Of a DNA stretch of 64,000 nt, positions 48,851 to 60,375 are shown one piece after another; position 1 is the stretch's first letter; each line of letters begins with the position of its first letter. Origin of the DNA: Cladorhizidae sp. MBARI D1340-BT2 (lineage: Eukaryota > Porifera > Demospongiae > Poecilosclerida > Cladorhizidae); assembly GCA_028752905.1 (NCBI GenBank), contig JAQNBH010000014.1:2448993-2512992 (forward strand). The letters are read 5' to 3'. Both the position numbers and the translations under genes were made by a program. The notes below the pieces were generated by a model. That model was not told the origin of the DNA and ran no database searches. It saw only the letters and a list, made by a program, of their open reading frames with translations.

Positions 48851-50285
48851 TGACACAGTAGACGCAAAAAAGAAGGTTCTGTACCCATTCCAATGCTAAT
48901 CCTATAATGTTTATCGAAAGTAGAAACACGGAATCAGCGCATAAAAACCCGACGAATAACACTTAACAAACGCCATTAAATTACATTTCCAATTTTTAAT
49001 CTTAGCGCTTTTTTATAAACACGTGCGCACACATTCACATGCAAATGGGGTGGGCGCCCCAGTTGATGCTCATGTCATGTTCACACTGCACTTAAAAAAC
49101 CAATATGCGTTAATGCGCATTGGGTCAGAGGAAAATGCTGATGCGCGGTCCACACTATATAGCACCAAAAATAAACCGTACGAAGCAAAAATAATCTGCC
49201 TACCAAAGTCAGTCAAAATCATATACTGTACTTAGCTGTAGTTGAGATGGAGTTTGTTTTTGCATCCTTTTCTTGCTGATAAGCTACCTACAGATGTGCA
49301 GGAAACATTTTCTGCAGAGAAGAAAGAGGAGAGAGCTGAGGGAAAGGTAGAGAACCAAAGAAGGTTGCAACTGCACGAACTTCAGAAGTCCAGGTGCATA
49401 GCAACAATTCTCTAGCTATGTAGTTGGTCTAGATAGCTACTATGTAGCTAGTTTGGCCGCAGGCCACAGATAGGATACAGCTAGCTTCAAAGTTCCCAAC
49501 TACAGCATCACGAAGATGTGAGCGAATAAAATTCTTTTCAATGCACACTCCGTGTTGTTCTGATTCACATCAAACCACCCATCGAGGTGGACCAGAATAA
49601 TGTGCATTGATTCGATTTGAATTCAGTGTGGATGTGGCCAATGTGCATTGGCTTAAATCTAGAGAGTGGTTTTTTTTGCTCCACTTTGTTTTCTTCTTCC
49701 CAGATCTCATTTTGCCCATCAAGAAGTTTATTGAGCACTGACAGTAGTTATTTCTCTTCCTAGCCTTTTGGGCTGTGCCCACTAGCGTCTGTCCTTCCTT
49801 CAGGTCTAGCTCTCTACTTAGTATTAGTAGCTTTACCTTCTAGTTCATTGCTACTCTGTGTAGCTAAGTTGCATTGGACAAAGCTTGCCATATAGTTTTT
49901 GTAGAGGTTAGGTTTGCTAAGCATAGTGTTAGGTAAAGCCTGGTGTTGACTAAGGCTTTGCAAAACAAAGAGAGATTTCACAGAGTAGCTTAGCAGGCCT
50001 TGCCTTAAAAAACTTAACCTCTAGAAACCCCTTTGTATGTAACAAGCCATGTCTAATAATATAGAATATTAGGCCTCACCTCAACCATGTATACATCAAC
50101 AGATGATGCATTTACACATTGATATTTTGGCTAACGGAGAACTCTGTGTCGGTGATGCCTCTAAGCATGGTGGAGGATGGGTCATGTGTTTGGTGACAGG
50201 TGCACTGTAAGAGTTGAAAAGTTCTGTCAGTAATGTAAAATTTCTGCTCTGTTGCATGGTGGCTGTCTTTACTATGTTTTGTTAT
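48851..50285. repeat. Long non-coding dispersed repeat, copy 1
   Basis: Landmarks shared with copies at 50286-55470 and 62190-64000: AATCAGCGCATAAAAACC, AACAAACGCCATTAAATT, TTTCCAATTTTTAATCTTAGCG (as a run of shorter words), GGGTGGGCGCC, CATTTTGCCCATCAAGAAGT, TTATTTCTCTTCCTAG, TTTTGTAGAGGTTAGGTTTG, CATTTACACATTGATATTTT. An extra segment (about 49065-49660) is absent from the others. Ends where copy 2 begins. No protein-coding similarity. Confidence 0.75.
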
Positions 50286-51344
50286 ACAATAGGCGCCAAA
50301 ATAACGTTCCGTACGCATTCCAACGCTAATGTTACGATGTCTAAGGAATGCAGAATCAACACATAAAAACCTGATGAATAATGCATAACAAACGCCGTTA
50401 AGTTCACGTTTCCAATTTTTTATCTAGTCGCTTTAAAAATAAAATGTGTGCGCACATGCACATGGGGCGGGCGCCTCAGTTGTTTACAACTGGATGCTAA
50501 ATCTAGCAAGTGGTTTTTTTTGCTCCACTTTGTTTTCTTCTTCCCAGATGTCATTTTGCCCATCAAGAAGTTTATTGCTGACTGAGGTAAGTATTAGTTA
50601 TTTCTCTTCCTAGGCTTTTGGCCTCTGCCCACTAGTGTCCTGCTAGCTCTCTACTGGGCACTTCCGGTGTGACGTACTGTACGTACAATTCAGACAACAA
50701 ATTGAGCTGTAGCTAGTTTCAGAAATGGTAAATCTGTATACAATACATATTCACAGCAAAGGCTTGACCTAGACATTAGTCAAATTATTTTCACTTTCAT
50801 AATACATGGGAGGGGTTAGGCCTCGTTAAAGGGCTGTGACGGACGGACGCAGAAAAATGGGAACTCATAGGGTAGGAATGTTTAAAGCCCAAACCCTGTG
50901 AAATTACTAGGAATATTGTTCTTGTTTTTATAAATATTCATACTAAGGCATAGAAGTAATGTTTAATACCCAAAGCCTAATTGTTGAATCAAATTAATCC
51001 TCATTAAACTTTGTGATGGACGTACACAAAACCCGTGACGGACGTATATAGTGATTAAGGATAGTATTAATGAATTCTGAGCATTGCTAGGAACTATTAG
51101 ACAAAGCAAGTATTTGTAAGCATAACATAAACGGATGCTAATTGTCTTCAAACGCAAACTGTCCTCGATTGCCTGCAACACTTGGTGGGTTAATGATACG
51201 TACAATTTTGTTTCTTGAGTAGAAGATTTTGTCTTCAGGTCTCGGCCACTTCCAAGCATTTGCACTTCTATGCATGACGTTTACTTCAACATCAGACATC
51301 AGAATCCTCTATACAGGTCACCTCCCCTGGAAACTCTTCACCAT

Positions 51345-52493
51345 CATACTCCATAACAACCCACAATCCAATTGTCAAGTTCAGTGCTGATAGCTGAGGC
51401 TGGGCATCGTCTTCGATTGGACAATCCTGTTGAATTGGTCGGAGGAGTGACATCATTGGTGTTGCGGATTCGACAAACTCGGAAACATTTCTCTAAAGTA
51501 TCGGCTTCTTTGACCTTATCCGCACCAGAAGCTTGAATACAATGAACTTTGTGTGTTTGGGGGACTGCCATCACTCCTTCCCATTTGGCATCCAGAAATG
51601 CAGATTGTTGATCAATCTCACTCCTGGCAACGAATTCAACTTGAATATTTGGGCAAAGCTGTTTGGCGAGTGCTGAATACTCTTGCGGAGTGGTGATATG
51701 ACTACTCTGCCCTCTTCACTGTCCCTCCAATCCCGGCTACGACACCTTTTCCATGAGATGTGGCCAAAAAATTCCATGTGATAGAGATGTCATGGTCTTG
51801 CTCCCAGTAGTGGAGATTTGAAAAGAGGAACCTCTGCTTAAACTGAGAATTTAGCCCATCACTGAAAACATTGACGGTTTCTATGCTTGGGAATTTCGCT
51901 CGGAGACTTCGGAAAATATACTGTGACATGAAAACGAAAATACTGTATTTCGTGTGGTCGAGGTCATCAGAAATTACTACCATACTGAAATTGGTAGCAT
52001 TTTTGATCCAAATGTGAGTGGTGAAGATGGTTGCCTGAGCGTGGTGCCAGTGGGCTGTTTGTACTTCTTTCTGTGCTGCAATCGTCGCATTTTCAGAGAA
52101 ATCGGCTTGCAAAACAATGGATTTACCATCACAGGAGTTCTTCGAGGAGTCAAACGAAGCTGCTTGCTCTCTCTTCACAAAGGTATGGAGTAGGAAGGTA
52201 CTCAGCTGCTTGCTCTCTCTTCACAAAGGTAGGAGTAGGAAGGTACTCAGCTGTTTCTTCAGCTCATTAAAGACTGCATCCACTGTATCAGTGATGTCTA
52301 CCTTCTCAATTCGGCTATCCGTAGACTTCCACTGGTAGTACTGCAAGGTCCCTGAGCTGCTTTGTGGTGCAAACTCATCAATCAGATCCACACAGGTTGA
52401 GCATTCTCGTGTCATGCACTTCTTGGAAGTGGCGTCACAGGTCACTTGCTCAATGAAGGACGAAACAGGAACACACTTCCCAAGGACTTGCAC
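51345..52493 (-). pseudogene. Transposase-like gene of element B (same family as A), decayed
   Basis: Minus-strand pieces: CDATSKKCMTRECSTCVDLI then GTLQYYQWKSTD (52280-52450), REQAASFDSSKNSCDGKSIV LQADFSENATIAAQKEVQTA HWHHAQATIFTTHIW (52010-52170), MVVISDDLDHTK, VNVFSDGLNSQFKQRF (about 51825-51880), WNFLATSHGKGVVAGIGGTV KR (51710-51775), then a C-terminal piece. Candidate catalytic Asp residues are in ADFSEN and FSDG. The third acidic position found in A (GPVDG) reads GVVAG here. A tandem duplication of about 43 bp (52165-52255) breaks the frame. The Cys-rich stretch before the core could bind zinc. Confidence 0.7.
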
Positions 52494-52854
52494 TCCCCAG
52501 CTACTCTAGAGTACAGTCTAGCCAAACATTGCTGCATCTAACTTCCCCACTCCCCAGCTTCCCTACTAGAGTTTACAGCAGGGATGTAGATTCATATTCA
52601 CCAGTTCTTCCCTAAAAGGGATGCCTGTAGCACACAGAAAGGAACCTAGTGAACTACGTACTTCTTAACAGATCTTGTAAATTCCTCAATGCCAGCTGCT
52701 ATACTTGCAGGCTAGATAGTGTATGTATTTGGGGAATGACTATCAGTTTGTAGCTATAACTCAAGCAGCAGCTTTGTTTCTTTACCACCTAACCTCCTGG
52801 CTACAGGCTCAGGCAGCTTTGTTTCTTTACCACCTAACCTCTACCATAGTCATT

Positions 52855-53560
52855 GTCCAAGCCATAACCCAGGTCATTGTCCAAGCCTAATCCTAGTCAT
52901 GGTCCAAGCCCTGACCTGTACAAGTCATTGTCCAAGCACTAACTTGAGTCATTGTCAAAGCCCTAACCCTAGTCAATGTCCAACCCCTAACCCTACCCTT
53001 TGTCAAAGACCTAACCCTGGTCAATGTCCAACCCCTAACCCTAGCTTTTGTCCTAGGCCTAACCCTGGTCAATGTCCAACCCCTAACCCTAGCCTTTGTC
53101 CAAGCCCTAACCCTGGCCTTTGTCCTAGCCCTAACCCTGGTCAATGTCCAACACCTAACCCTAGCCTTTGTCCAAGCCCTAACCCTGGTCAATGTCAAAC
53201 CCCTAACCCTAGCCAAGCGCTAACCCTGGTCAATGTCCAACCTCTAACCCTAGCTAAGCGCTAACCCTGGTCAATGTCCAACCTCTAACCCTAGACTTTG
53301 TTCAAGCCCTAACCCTGGTCAATGTCAAACCCCTAGCCCTAGCTTTGTCCAAGCGCTAACCCTGGTCAATGTCCAACCCCTAACCCTAGACTTTGTTCAA
53401 GCCCTAATCCTGGGTATATATACAACCCCTAACCCTAGCCTTTCTCCAAGCCCAACCCTGGTCAATGTCCAACCCCTAAACCTAGCCTTTGTCCAAGCCC
53501 TAACCCTGGCCTTTGTCCTAGCCCTAACCCTGGTCAATGTCCAACACCTAACCAGAATGT
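52855..53560. repeat. 24-bp telomere-like minisatellite inside transposon B
   Basis: About 29 units of CCCTAACCCTGGTCAATGTC plus CAAC, alternating with CCCTAACCCTAGCCTTTGTC. Each unit has a CCCTAACCC word. Similar in length and layout to the 14130-14790 array but on the other strand. Confidence 0.92.
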
Positions 53561-55470
53561 TCTAGAAATGTAAGATAGCAAACTATAAATAGAAGATTGA
53601 ATTAGTGCTGTAGCCATTCTAACTTTTCGAAAAGGGCAAAGATTAAGGCTGTACAGTAACAAATTCTACATCTTTTAACAATGTCTAGATGGGAATTTGT
53701 TAAGCTGTGACGGACGTACAAGAACCTTGTACGTACGTCACATATTTTTCCGTAAGTCATGGGTGTGTGGCCTTTCCATTAAGGGTGAAGTTATGCCTAA
53801 TATAAAACTAAAAGAGAATATGAAATGGTTTTAGTTAATACTTCAATATCACTGAAATAATTAATAAAGATGCACATATTTGTGACGGACATACAGCATC
53901 AATTATATCCCGAAACTACAAACCGTAAAATATTAATTAGTGGGTGTAACCAAACATTTTCCATTTAATCTACTTAAAAATTATAAAAATGATCCAAATA
54001 AACTTAATTTGGAGCAAAACTCAATTCCCAACTGTAGGAGGTATCTGATCTAAAACAGAACAAAGCTTCTGCCATAATCTGTTACTATGGCAATTACATA
54101 AAAACTAGCATATCTCGTTACCCATTTGTCATATTGGGTTAAAAATTGCAGACATGAAACTTCATTTATTTAGCTTCAAAATGGTGTATTAGAGCATACT
54201 CAAAACCCATTTTGAAATTTTGACCCCTTGGTTGACATTTTCCCGGAATTGCCCTACTTGTATTAAAACTAGCTAGTCTTTGCCTTCTTACTCATTCAGT
54301 TTAGCCAAGATGCTTCGACTAAGCTTGCTGTATAGTCTTGTAGAGGTTACATAGGTTTGTAAGAGTGGAAAAGTTATGTCACAAGTGGAAAATTTCTGCC
54401 ATGCATTCCTCTATTGCATGGATGTGTTTTGTTCTACATGCAACAGGACCTCAGATCAAATTATAGGTTAAGTTGGTCCTTGATGCACCCATCGACTTAC
54501 ACATACTAGTCTACTTCTTCCCTATAATTGCTGGTTCTAACCACCTATATACCTCTCCATGGACCCTATTGAATTTAAGCCTGTATGGGAAAAGTTCGGA
54601 GTCGATCCAGCAAGCATGAAGTGTTTATGCTTGCAAAATAAAGCAATGACATGGAAAATTATTTTTATAGTGTTAGTTTTGTAACTGACTGTCATCTTTT
54701 ACTATATGAAGATATCATTTTAATAAACTACTACAAGGCAAGTTCATCTTATGCTTCACACAAAATATGTGCAAATGTCAGAGAAATGGTGCACACACAC
54801 CAAGAGATGCAAACGCTTGGTCGTAGCTTAGCTTTAAAATAAGAGACCATGCTTCACACAAAAAATATCTCCTGCCCGTCTTGGTTGTGACAGCCAACCA
54901 TAACACAGGCCTTGCATGATACTGTGTTAAATTGTCATGAAAGTTCACTGGTGATAGTTATGCATGTTCATTGCTCAATTATTATGGTAGCCTTACTACC
55001 TGTGAACAAAAATTATAGCAATTTTGTAGAACTACCAGTGAAAACATTCAATAGCCAGTTGCTGCTCCTTGCAGTTCAACAATCCTTGAATTGAGTGCAG
55101 TATGTGGATCTCGAGTTGGACTGCATTCATCAGTCCATATTAAGGAGTAAGCTAAGCAAAGTAGTTAAGGCTGTCTTAAAAAGTCTTAGCCAATGTTAAG
55201 CCTCCTTCAAGCCCCCAAGCTAAACTCAAAGCTAAACTCAAAGCTAAACTCAAAGCTAAACTCAAAGCTAAACTCAAAGCCACAACCCAGGCTAAGCTAT
55301 GCTCTTAAGCTTACCTTTCAAATTTAGAATAAGCTAATCCAATCAACCTTAAGCTAAGCCAAACCAGCTTATAAACTGAAGCTTAAACCAAGTTGCCAGT
55401 TTAATAGCTAAACTAAGCTTAGCAGGCTTTAGAAATGACACACAGCTTATCTTGTTCCTCGTGTCTGATG

Positions 55471-55914
55471 AGCTGACAGTAGAGCCACCTCGGAAGGTCT
55501 ATCCTAGAGGGGTCCTGCACCGCAGAATGGAGCACAGTGAAATGTTGTAGCCCTAGCTTAGTCTGTGGCAGACGCTAGAGTTAGTTAACAGTTGTTTCGT
55601 CGGTCAGCTTCATCTGCTCCTCTATTCCTTTGCGGCAGGCATTAATATCGAAGGCCTTTCGCGGAAGAACGGCATTAACAAGTGAGAGGCTGCCAAACCA
55701 CAAAGAAACTGGAACACGAAGCCGATTGACCTTGAAGCACAAGGCTGACGAACGACTGCGCAAATGGGGGTGAGTGAACAAGTTTGAACCATGAGAAAAA
55801 AGATTCTTCACCATTGGAATGGAGTTGTTTTCTTCGTTACTTAACGGTGTTGGAACGACATTCTCAGAAGCGCCAACGGAATATTAACACGCAACCGGAA
55901 TGTTTTTTGGCTCC
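55471..55914 (+). other. CCNF intron 6, no feature
   Basis: Plain sequence between the dispersed repeat and the 50-bp repeat; nothing recognised. Confidence 0.4.
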
Positions 55915-56050
55915 TAGTGTATGTGCATATGTGTACCTCCTCCTGCCTTGCAATATATTTTGGCTCCTACTGTATATGCATATGTGTACCTCCTGCCTTG
56001 CAATATATTTTGGCTCCTACTGTATGTGCATGTGTGTACCTTACAATATA
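55905..56050. repeat. About 50-bp repeat, three units, before CCNF exon 7
   Basis: Units of TTTTGGCTCCTACTGTATGT, GCATATGTGTACCTCCTGCC, TTGCAATATA. The last partial unit ends about 30 bp from the exon 7 acceptor. Confidence 0.85.
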
Positions 56051-56079
56051 TTTGTCTTCACTGCATTTCCCTATGCAAG

Positions 56080-56309
56080 ATGCACCTGGATGAGTTTGGT
56101 GTCGTGCGTCAGCTACGCAAGTTGGCCCAGTCTGTCCCCTCGTTCTGGGAGGCGCGGGTGGAACTCTGTATTACGTATTCTCTGGGGCACTACGGCGGCA
56201 TTCCTAGGAGCAGAGCCTTCGAATATGTCAAAAGAGTCATGCAATCTTCTCCTTGTCTTCTGCTGCAGAGATTGCTGCAGCTTCAACATGGACTCTCAAA
56301 TTCCGTCAG
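56080..56309 (+). CDS. CCNF: CCNF exon 7
   Basis: Acceptor TATGCAAG ends at 56079 and donor GTAGAT starts at 56310. Encodes MHLDEFGVVRQLRKLAQSVP, SFWEARVELCITYSLGHYGG, IPRSRAFEYVKRVMQSSPCL, LLQRLLQLQHGLSNSV and two bases of Arg. LRKLAQ...FWEAR.EL and LQHGLSNSVR parallel the family's FRKLRDYAAKGCWEAQLSL and VQKGLNDTMR leading into the cyclin box. Confidence 0.92.
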
Positions 56310-56689
56310 GTAGATATGCATGTGATACGCATACACACACACTCACTCACTCACACACACACGCACTCATTTCCTGCTCTTCTGTCCTACTAACTTCTAG
56401 TGTTGGCATTACATTGCCATTACTAACTTCTAGTGTTGGCATTACATTGCCATTGGAAAGTACTAGACCATGAGCTGTGCATTGCATTTTTATATGCCTT
56501 AATTAAAGGAGAAAATTTAAGATTTTTTTAAACTGTTGTTTGAAGATATTCTTTGTATATGTACCCTGGATGTACCCTGGATGCCCAGCCTCCTTTTCTT
56601 GTCGAGCATCTGTCTTGCAGTTGTGTCCAAGTTTCGGTCCTCTGTCAAAGCTTTATATCCTCTATCAGTTGTGCCCAGTCCTGCATGTC
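56310..56689 (+). other. Start of CCNF intron 7
   Basis: Contains a CACACACTCACTCACTCACA microsatellite (56330-56365) and a 31-bp duplication (TACTAACTTCTAGTGTTGGC); no gene. Confidence 0.6.
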
Positions 56690-57425
56690 AAACTAGTCAC
56701 GAGGGCCAGCAACCTGTTGTGTGCAACTCCAGTCATGAGTGCCAGTCAACCTGCTGTGTGCTGCTCCAGTCATGAGGGCCAGTCAACCTGTTGTGTGCTG
56801 CTCCAGTCATGAGGGCCAGTCAACCTGCTGTGTGCTGCTCCAGTCATGAGTGCCAGTCAACCTGTTGTGTGCTGCTCCAGTCATGAGGGCCAGTCAACCT
56901 GCTGTGTGCTGCTCCAGTCATGAGGGCCAATCAACCTGTTGTGTGCTGCTCCAGTCATGAGGGCCAGTCAACCTGTTGTGTACCCAGTCATGAGTGCCAG
57001 TCAACCTGCTGTGTGCTGCTCCAGTCATGAGGGCCAGTCAACCTGTTGTGTGCTGCTCCAGTCATGAGGGCCAGTCAACCTGTTGTGTGCTGCTCCAGTC
57101 ATGAGGGCCAGTCAACCTGCTGTGTGCTGCTCCAGTCATGAGGGCCAGTCGACCTGTTGTGTGCTGCTCCAGTCATGACGGTCAACCTGTTGTGTACCCA
57201 GTCATGAGGGCCAGTCAACCTGCTGTGTGCTGCTCCAGTCATGAGTGCCAGTCAACCTGTTGTGTGCTGCTCCAGTCATGAGGGCCAGTCAACCTGTTGT
57301 GTGCTGCTCCAGTCATGAGGGCCAGTCAACCTGTTGTGTGCTGCTCCAGTCATGAGTGCCAGTCAACCTGTTGTGTGCTGCTCCAGTCATGAGGGCCAGT
57401 CAACCTGCTGTGTGCTGCTCTAGTT
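56690..57425. repeat. 37-bp satellite in CCNF intron 7
   Basis: About 20 units of GAGGGCCAGTCAACCTGTTG then TGTGCTGCTCCAGTCAT, with a few shortened units. Confidence 0.95.
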
Positions 57426-57669
57426 GAGTACACTTGCTTAAGCTTCATGCTATTGAAATGCCACAGTTGAAGCTGATGTCATTATTCATGAATAGTAGAC
57501 TTGTCTTTTGACTTCATGGCTAAAAATGAGATCAGCTATTTACGTTAACCTGTTCATTTGCTGACTATTCTGATCCAGTGAACAAGCTGTTGGTACATAT
57601 GTAGATGACATCATTGCATCTACTCCGAGGCAAAAAAATGGTGTTTTCAAGAAATGCAAGAGGCTATAT

Positions 57670-58035
57670 ACTTATTGTACGAGCAGTGCAATACTGCCGT
57701 GTAAGAAAAGCTACATATGTACTTATTGTATGAGCAGTGCAGTACTGCCATGTAAGAAAAGCCACATATGTACTTATTATATGAGCAGTGCAGTACTGCC
57801 ATGTAAGAAAAGCCACATATGTACTTATTGTATGAGCAGTACAGTACTGCCGTGTAAGAAAAGTTACATATGAACTTATTGTATGAGCAGTGCAGTACTG
57901 CCGTGTATGAAAAGCTACATACATGTATGTACTTATTATATGAGCAGTACAGTACTGCCGTGTATAAAAAGTTACATATGTACTTATTGTATGAGCAGTG
58001 CAGTACTGCCGTGTATGAAAAGTTACATATGTATA
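57670..58035. repeat. About 51-bp tandem repeat in CCNF intron 7
   Basis: Seven units of TACTTATTGTATGAGCAGTG, CAGTACTGCCGTGTAAGAAA, AGCTACATATG. Ends about 125 bp before exon 8. Confidence 0.93.
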
Positions 58036-58162
58036 TACAAGTACTTATTGGATGAAGTTGTGTAAGAAAGTGTATGATTTTGACCTCTAGTCTACTTCGT
58101 TACAGTGAAGGGACTCAGTACATAACATGTACTAATGTATGTATGTATGTTGTGTTCTGCAG

Positions 58163-58451
58163 GTATATCCTAGTAGACTGGGTGATAGAAGTGGCCAGCA
58201 TGAAAAGATTCTCTGCCATGACTGTTCATCTGGCTGTCAATCTGATCGACAGGTATCTTCAACTCCGTAAAGTGAGTCGCTCTCACTTGCAGCTGCTTGG
58301 GATTGCCGCTCTTCTCCTCTCGTCACGCTGGACCAGTGATTACATCTTGACTGTCCGTGAAGCTTCCTGGCTCACCGAGAATACATACGTATACGAGGAC
58401 GTTGTCAGAATGACCGGGAAATTGCTGGCTGTACTGAAGGGGAAGATTAGG
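58163..58451 (+). CDS. CCNF: CCNF exon 8 (N-terminal cyclin box)
   Basis: Acceptor TTCTGCAG ends at 58162 and donor GTCAGT starts at 58452. Encodes (R)YILVDWVIEVASMKRFSAMT, VHLAVNLIDRYLQLRKVSRS, HLQLLGIAALLLSSRWTSDY, ILTVREASWLTENTYVYEDV, VRMTGKLLAVLKGKIR. Cyclin-box hallmarks: R-YIL-DW (hydrophobic patch), L.V.L.DRYL, LQLLGIAAL, and LTxxxYxYEDxVRM. Ends phase 0. Confidence 0.96.
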
Positions 58452-58469
58452 GTCAGTAGTCAACAAACC

Positions 58470-59762
58470 ATGGTCATAACCATGGTCACACAGTTGCCTT
58501 TGCTATTATACATAACCATGGTCACACAGTTGCCTTTGCTATTATACATAACCATGGTCACACAGTGCCTTTGCTACTATACATAACCATGGTCACACAG
58601 TGCCTTTGCTACTATACATAACCATGGCCACACAGTGCCTTTGCTACTATACATAACCATGGTCACACAGTCCCTTTGCTACTACACATAACCATGGTCA
58701 CACAGTGCCTTTGCTACTATACATAACCATGGTCACACAGTTGCCTTTGCTATTATACATAACCATGGTCACACAGTGCCTTTGCTACTATACATAACCA
58801 TGGTCACACAGTTACTATACATAACCATGGTCACACAGTGCCTTTGCTACTACACATAACCATGGCCACACAGTGCTTTGCTACTATACATAACCATGGT
58901 CACACAGTGCCTTTGCTACTACACATAACCATGGCCACACAGTGCTTTGCTACTATACATAACCATGGTCACACAGTTGCCTTTGCTATTATACATAACC
59001 ATGGTCACACAGTGCCTTTGCTACTATACATAACCATGGCCACACAGTCCCTTTGCTACTACACATAACCATGGTCACACAGTGCCTTTGCTACTATACA
59101 TAACCATGGTCACACAGTGCCTTTGCTATTATACATAACCATGGTCATACAGTGCCTTTGCTACTACACATAACCATGGTCACACAGTCCCTTTGCTACT
59201 ATACATAACCATGGTCACACAGTCTTTGCTGCTATACATAACCATGGTCACACAGTGCCTTTGCTACTACACATAACCATGGCCACACAGTCCCTTTGCT
59301 ACTATACATAACCATGGTCACACAGTCTTTGCTGCTATACATAACCATGGCCACACAGTCCCTTTGCTACTATACATAACCATGGTCACACAGTCTTTGC
59401 TGCTATACATAACCATGGTCACACAGTTGCCTTTGCTATTATACATAACCATGGTCACACAGTGCCTTTGCTACTATACATAACCATGGTCACAAAGTGC
59501 CTTTGCTACTATACATAACCATGGTCACACAGTCCCTTTGCTACTACACATAACCATGGTCACACAGTGCCTTTGCTACTATACATAACCATGGCCACAC
59601 AGTCCCTTTGCTACTACACATAACCATGGTCACACAGTGCCTTTGCTACTATACATAACCATGGTCACACAGTGCCTTTGCTACTATACATAACCATGGC
59701 CACACAGTGCCTTTACTACTATACATAACCATGGTCACACAGTCCCTTTGCTACTGTACATA
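58470..59762. repeat. 35-bp satellite directly after CCNF exon 8
   Basis: About 38 units of CCATGGTCACACAGTGCCTT then TGCTACTATACATAA, starting about 20 bp from the exon 8 donor. Confidence 0.96.
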
Positions 59763-60194
59763 AACATACAGTACGTGTATCGTAAACTTCCCAAGCATCA
59801 CTCATAAGTCCTCTAACTACAGATAGTGATGTCGGGTAGATTTCTGTGTTATCCAGAGAGAGTGATTTGGCTGCCTAGAATAAGCTGCTCTCTACTGGTG
59901 GGGGGCAGTTGTGACTGCTTCACTCGTTCACATCTCCATGTGGGAGCCTCTAGCAATGGGTGGAAAGGAGAAGGAAGTTTGAGCAACCACAGCCATCTTT
60001 CTGATGACAGGGGCTAGAATGGAAAGGGTCGCTAGGCAGACACTCGCGTAGAAATCAAAATTACAGGCACCAGCAATGTCGCACTGTTAGGAATTAAGCA
60101 CAGAAGTTTATGAATTATGACGCATAATTAGAATTACAGTAGTTTTTACGGTAGATACATGTATGTATGTAATGTGCTTTATTCATCCACACAG
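59763..60194 (+). other. End of CCNF intron 8
   Basis: No feature recognised between the 35-bp array and exon 9. Confidence 0.4.
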
Positions 60195-60375
60195 GTGCCT
60201 GTCATACCAGACTATCTGGGCATCTTCATGAACCTCACAGACGCTGATAACCGCACAGTTCACATGGCCTACTACCTGTCTGAAGCCCTTCTGCACCACA
60301 CCATGTTTGGTGAATACAGTTGTGCACACCTGGCGGCTGCTTGCCTGCTGCTGGCAAGAATTCTTCTGGATTTTG
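60195..60375 (+). CDS. CCNF: CCNF exon 9 (C-terminal cyclin box, first part)
   Basis: Acceptor CCACACAG ends at 60194 and donor GTGAGT starts at 60376. Encodes VPVIPDYLGIFMNLTDADNR, TVHMAYYLSEALLHHTMFGE, YSCAHLAAACLLLARILLDF and one base of Asp. YLSEALL and S.AHLAAA.LLLAR are the second cyclin fold's helices. Confidence 0.93.

Larger units (their letters stand above)
50656..54254 (-). mobile_element. 3.6-kb DNA transposon B with TACT target duplication
   Basis: Ends are inverted repeats GGGCACTTCCGG (50656-50667) and, as complement, GGGCAATTCCGG (54243-54254), 11 of 12 identical. TACT flanks both ends (50652-50655 and 54255-54258). The paralogous dispersed repeats at about 49830 (AGCTCTCTACTTAGTATTAG) and 62530 (AGCTCTACTTGTATTAG) show the uninterrupted site with one TACT. 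Five direct subterminal motifs TGTGACGGACGTACA lie at 50835, 51012, 51034, 53706 and 53881, plus a partial at 50668. It carries a decayed minus-strand transposase and a telomere-like minisatellite (52855-53560). Confidence 0.88.
50286..55470. repeat. Long non-coding dispersed repeat, copy 2 (split by transposon B)
   Basis: The left part 50286-50655 and right part 54259-55470 together match copies 1 and 3, with element B inserted at TACT. The right part includes GTCGATCCAGCAAGCAT, TGTCATGAAAGTTCACTGGT and GATAGTTATGCATG (also in copy 3), plus a short run of five CTAAACTCAAAG units at about 55217-55275. Confidence 0.75.

Noticed and set aside
52893..53264. Frames with NPSQCPTPNP or RARTKARVR repeats
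   Set aside because: Telomere-like minisatellite inside transposon B, open on both strands.
10620..59762. CRISPR arrays
   Set aside because: Arrays have no unique spacers between repeats, units are contiguous, and the context is a spliced animal genome without cas genes.
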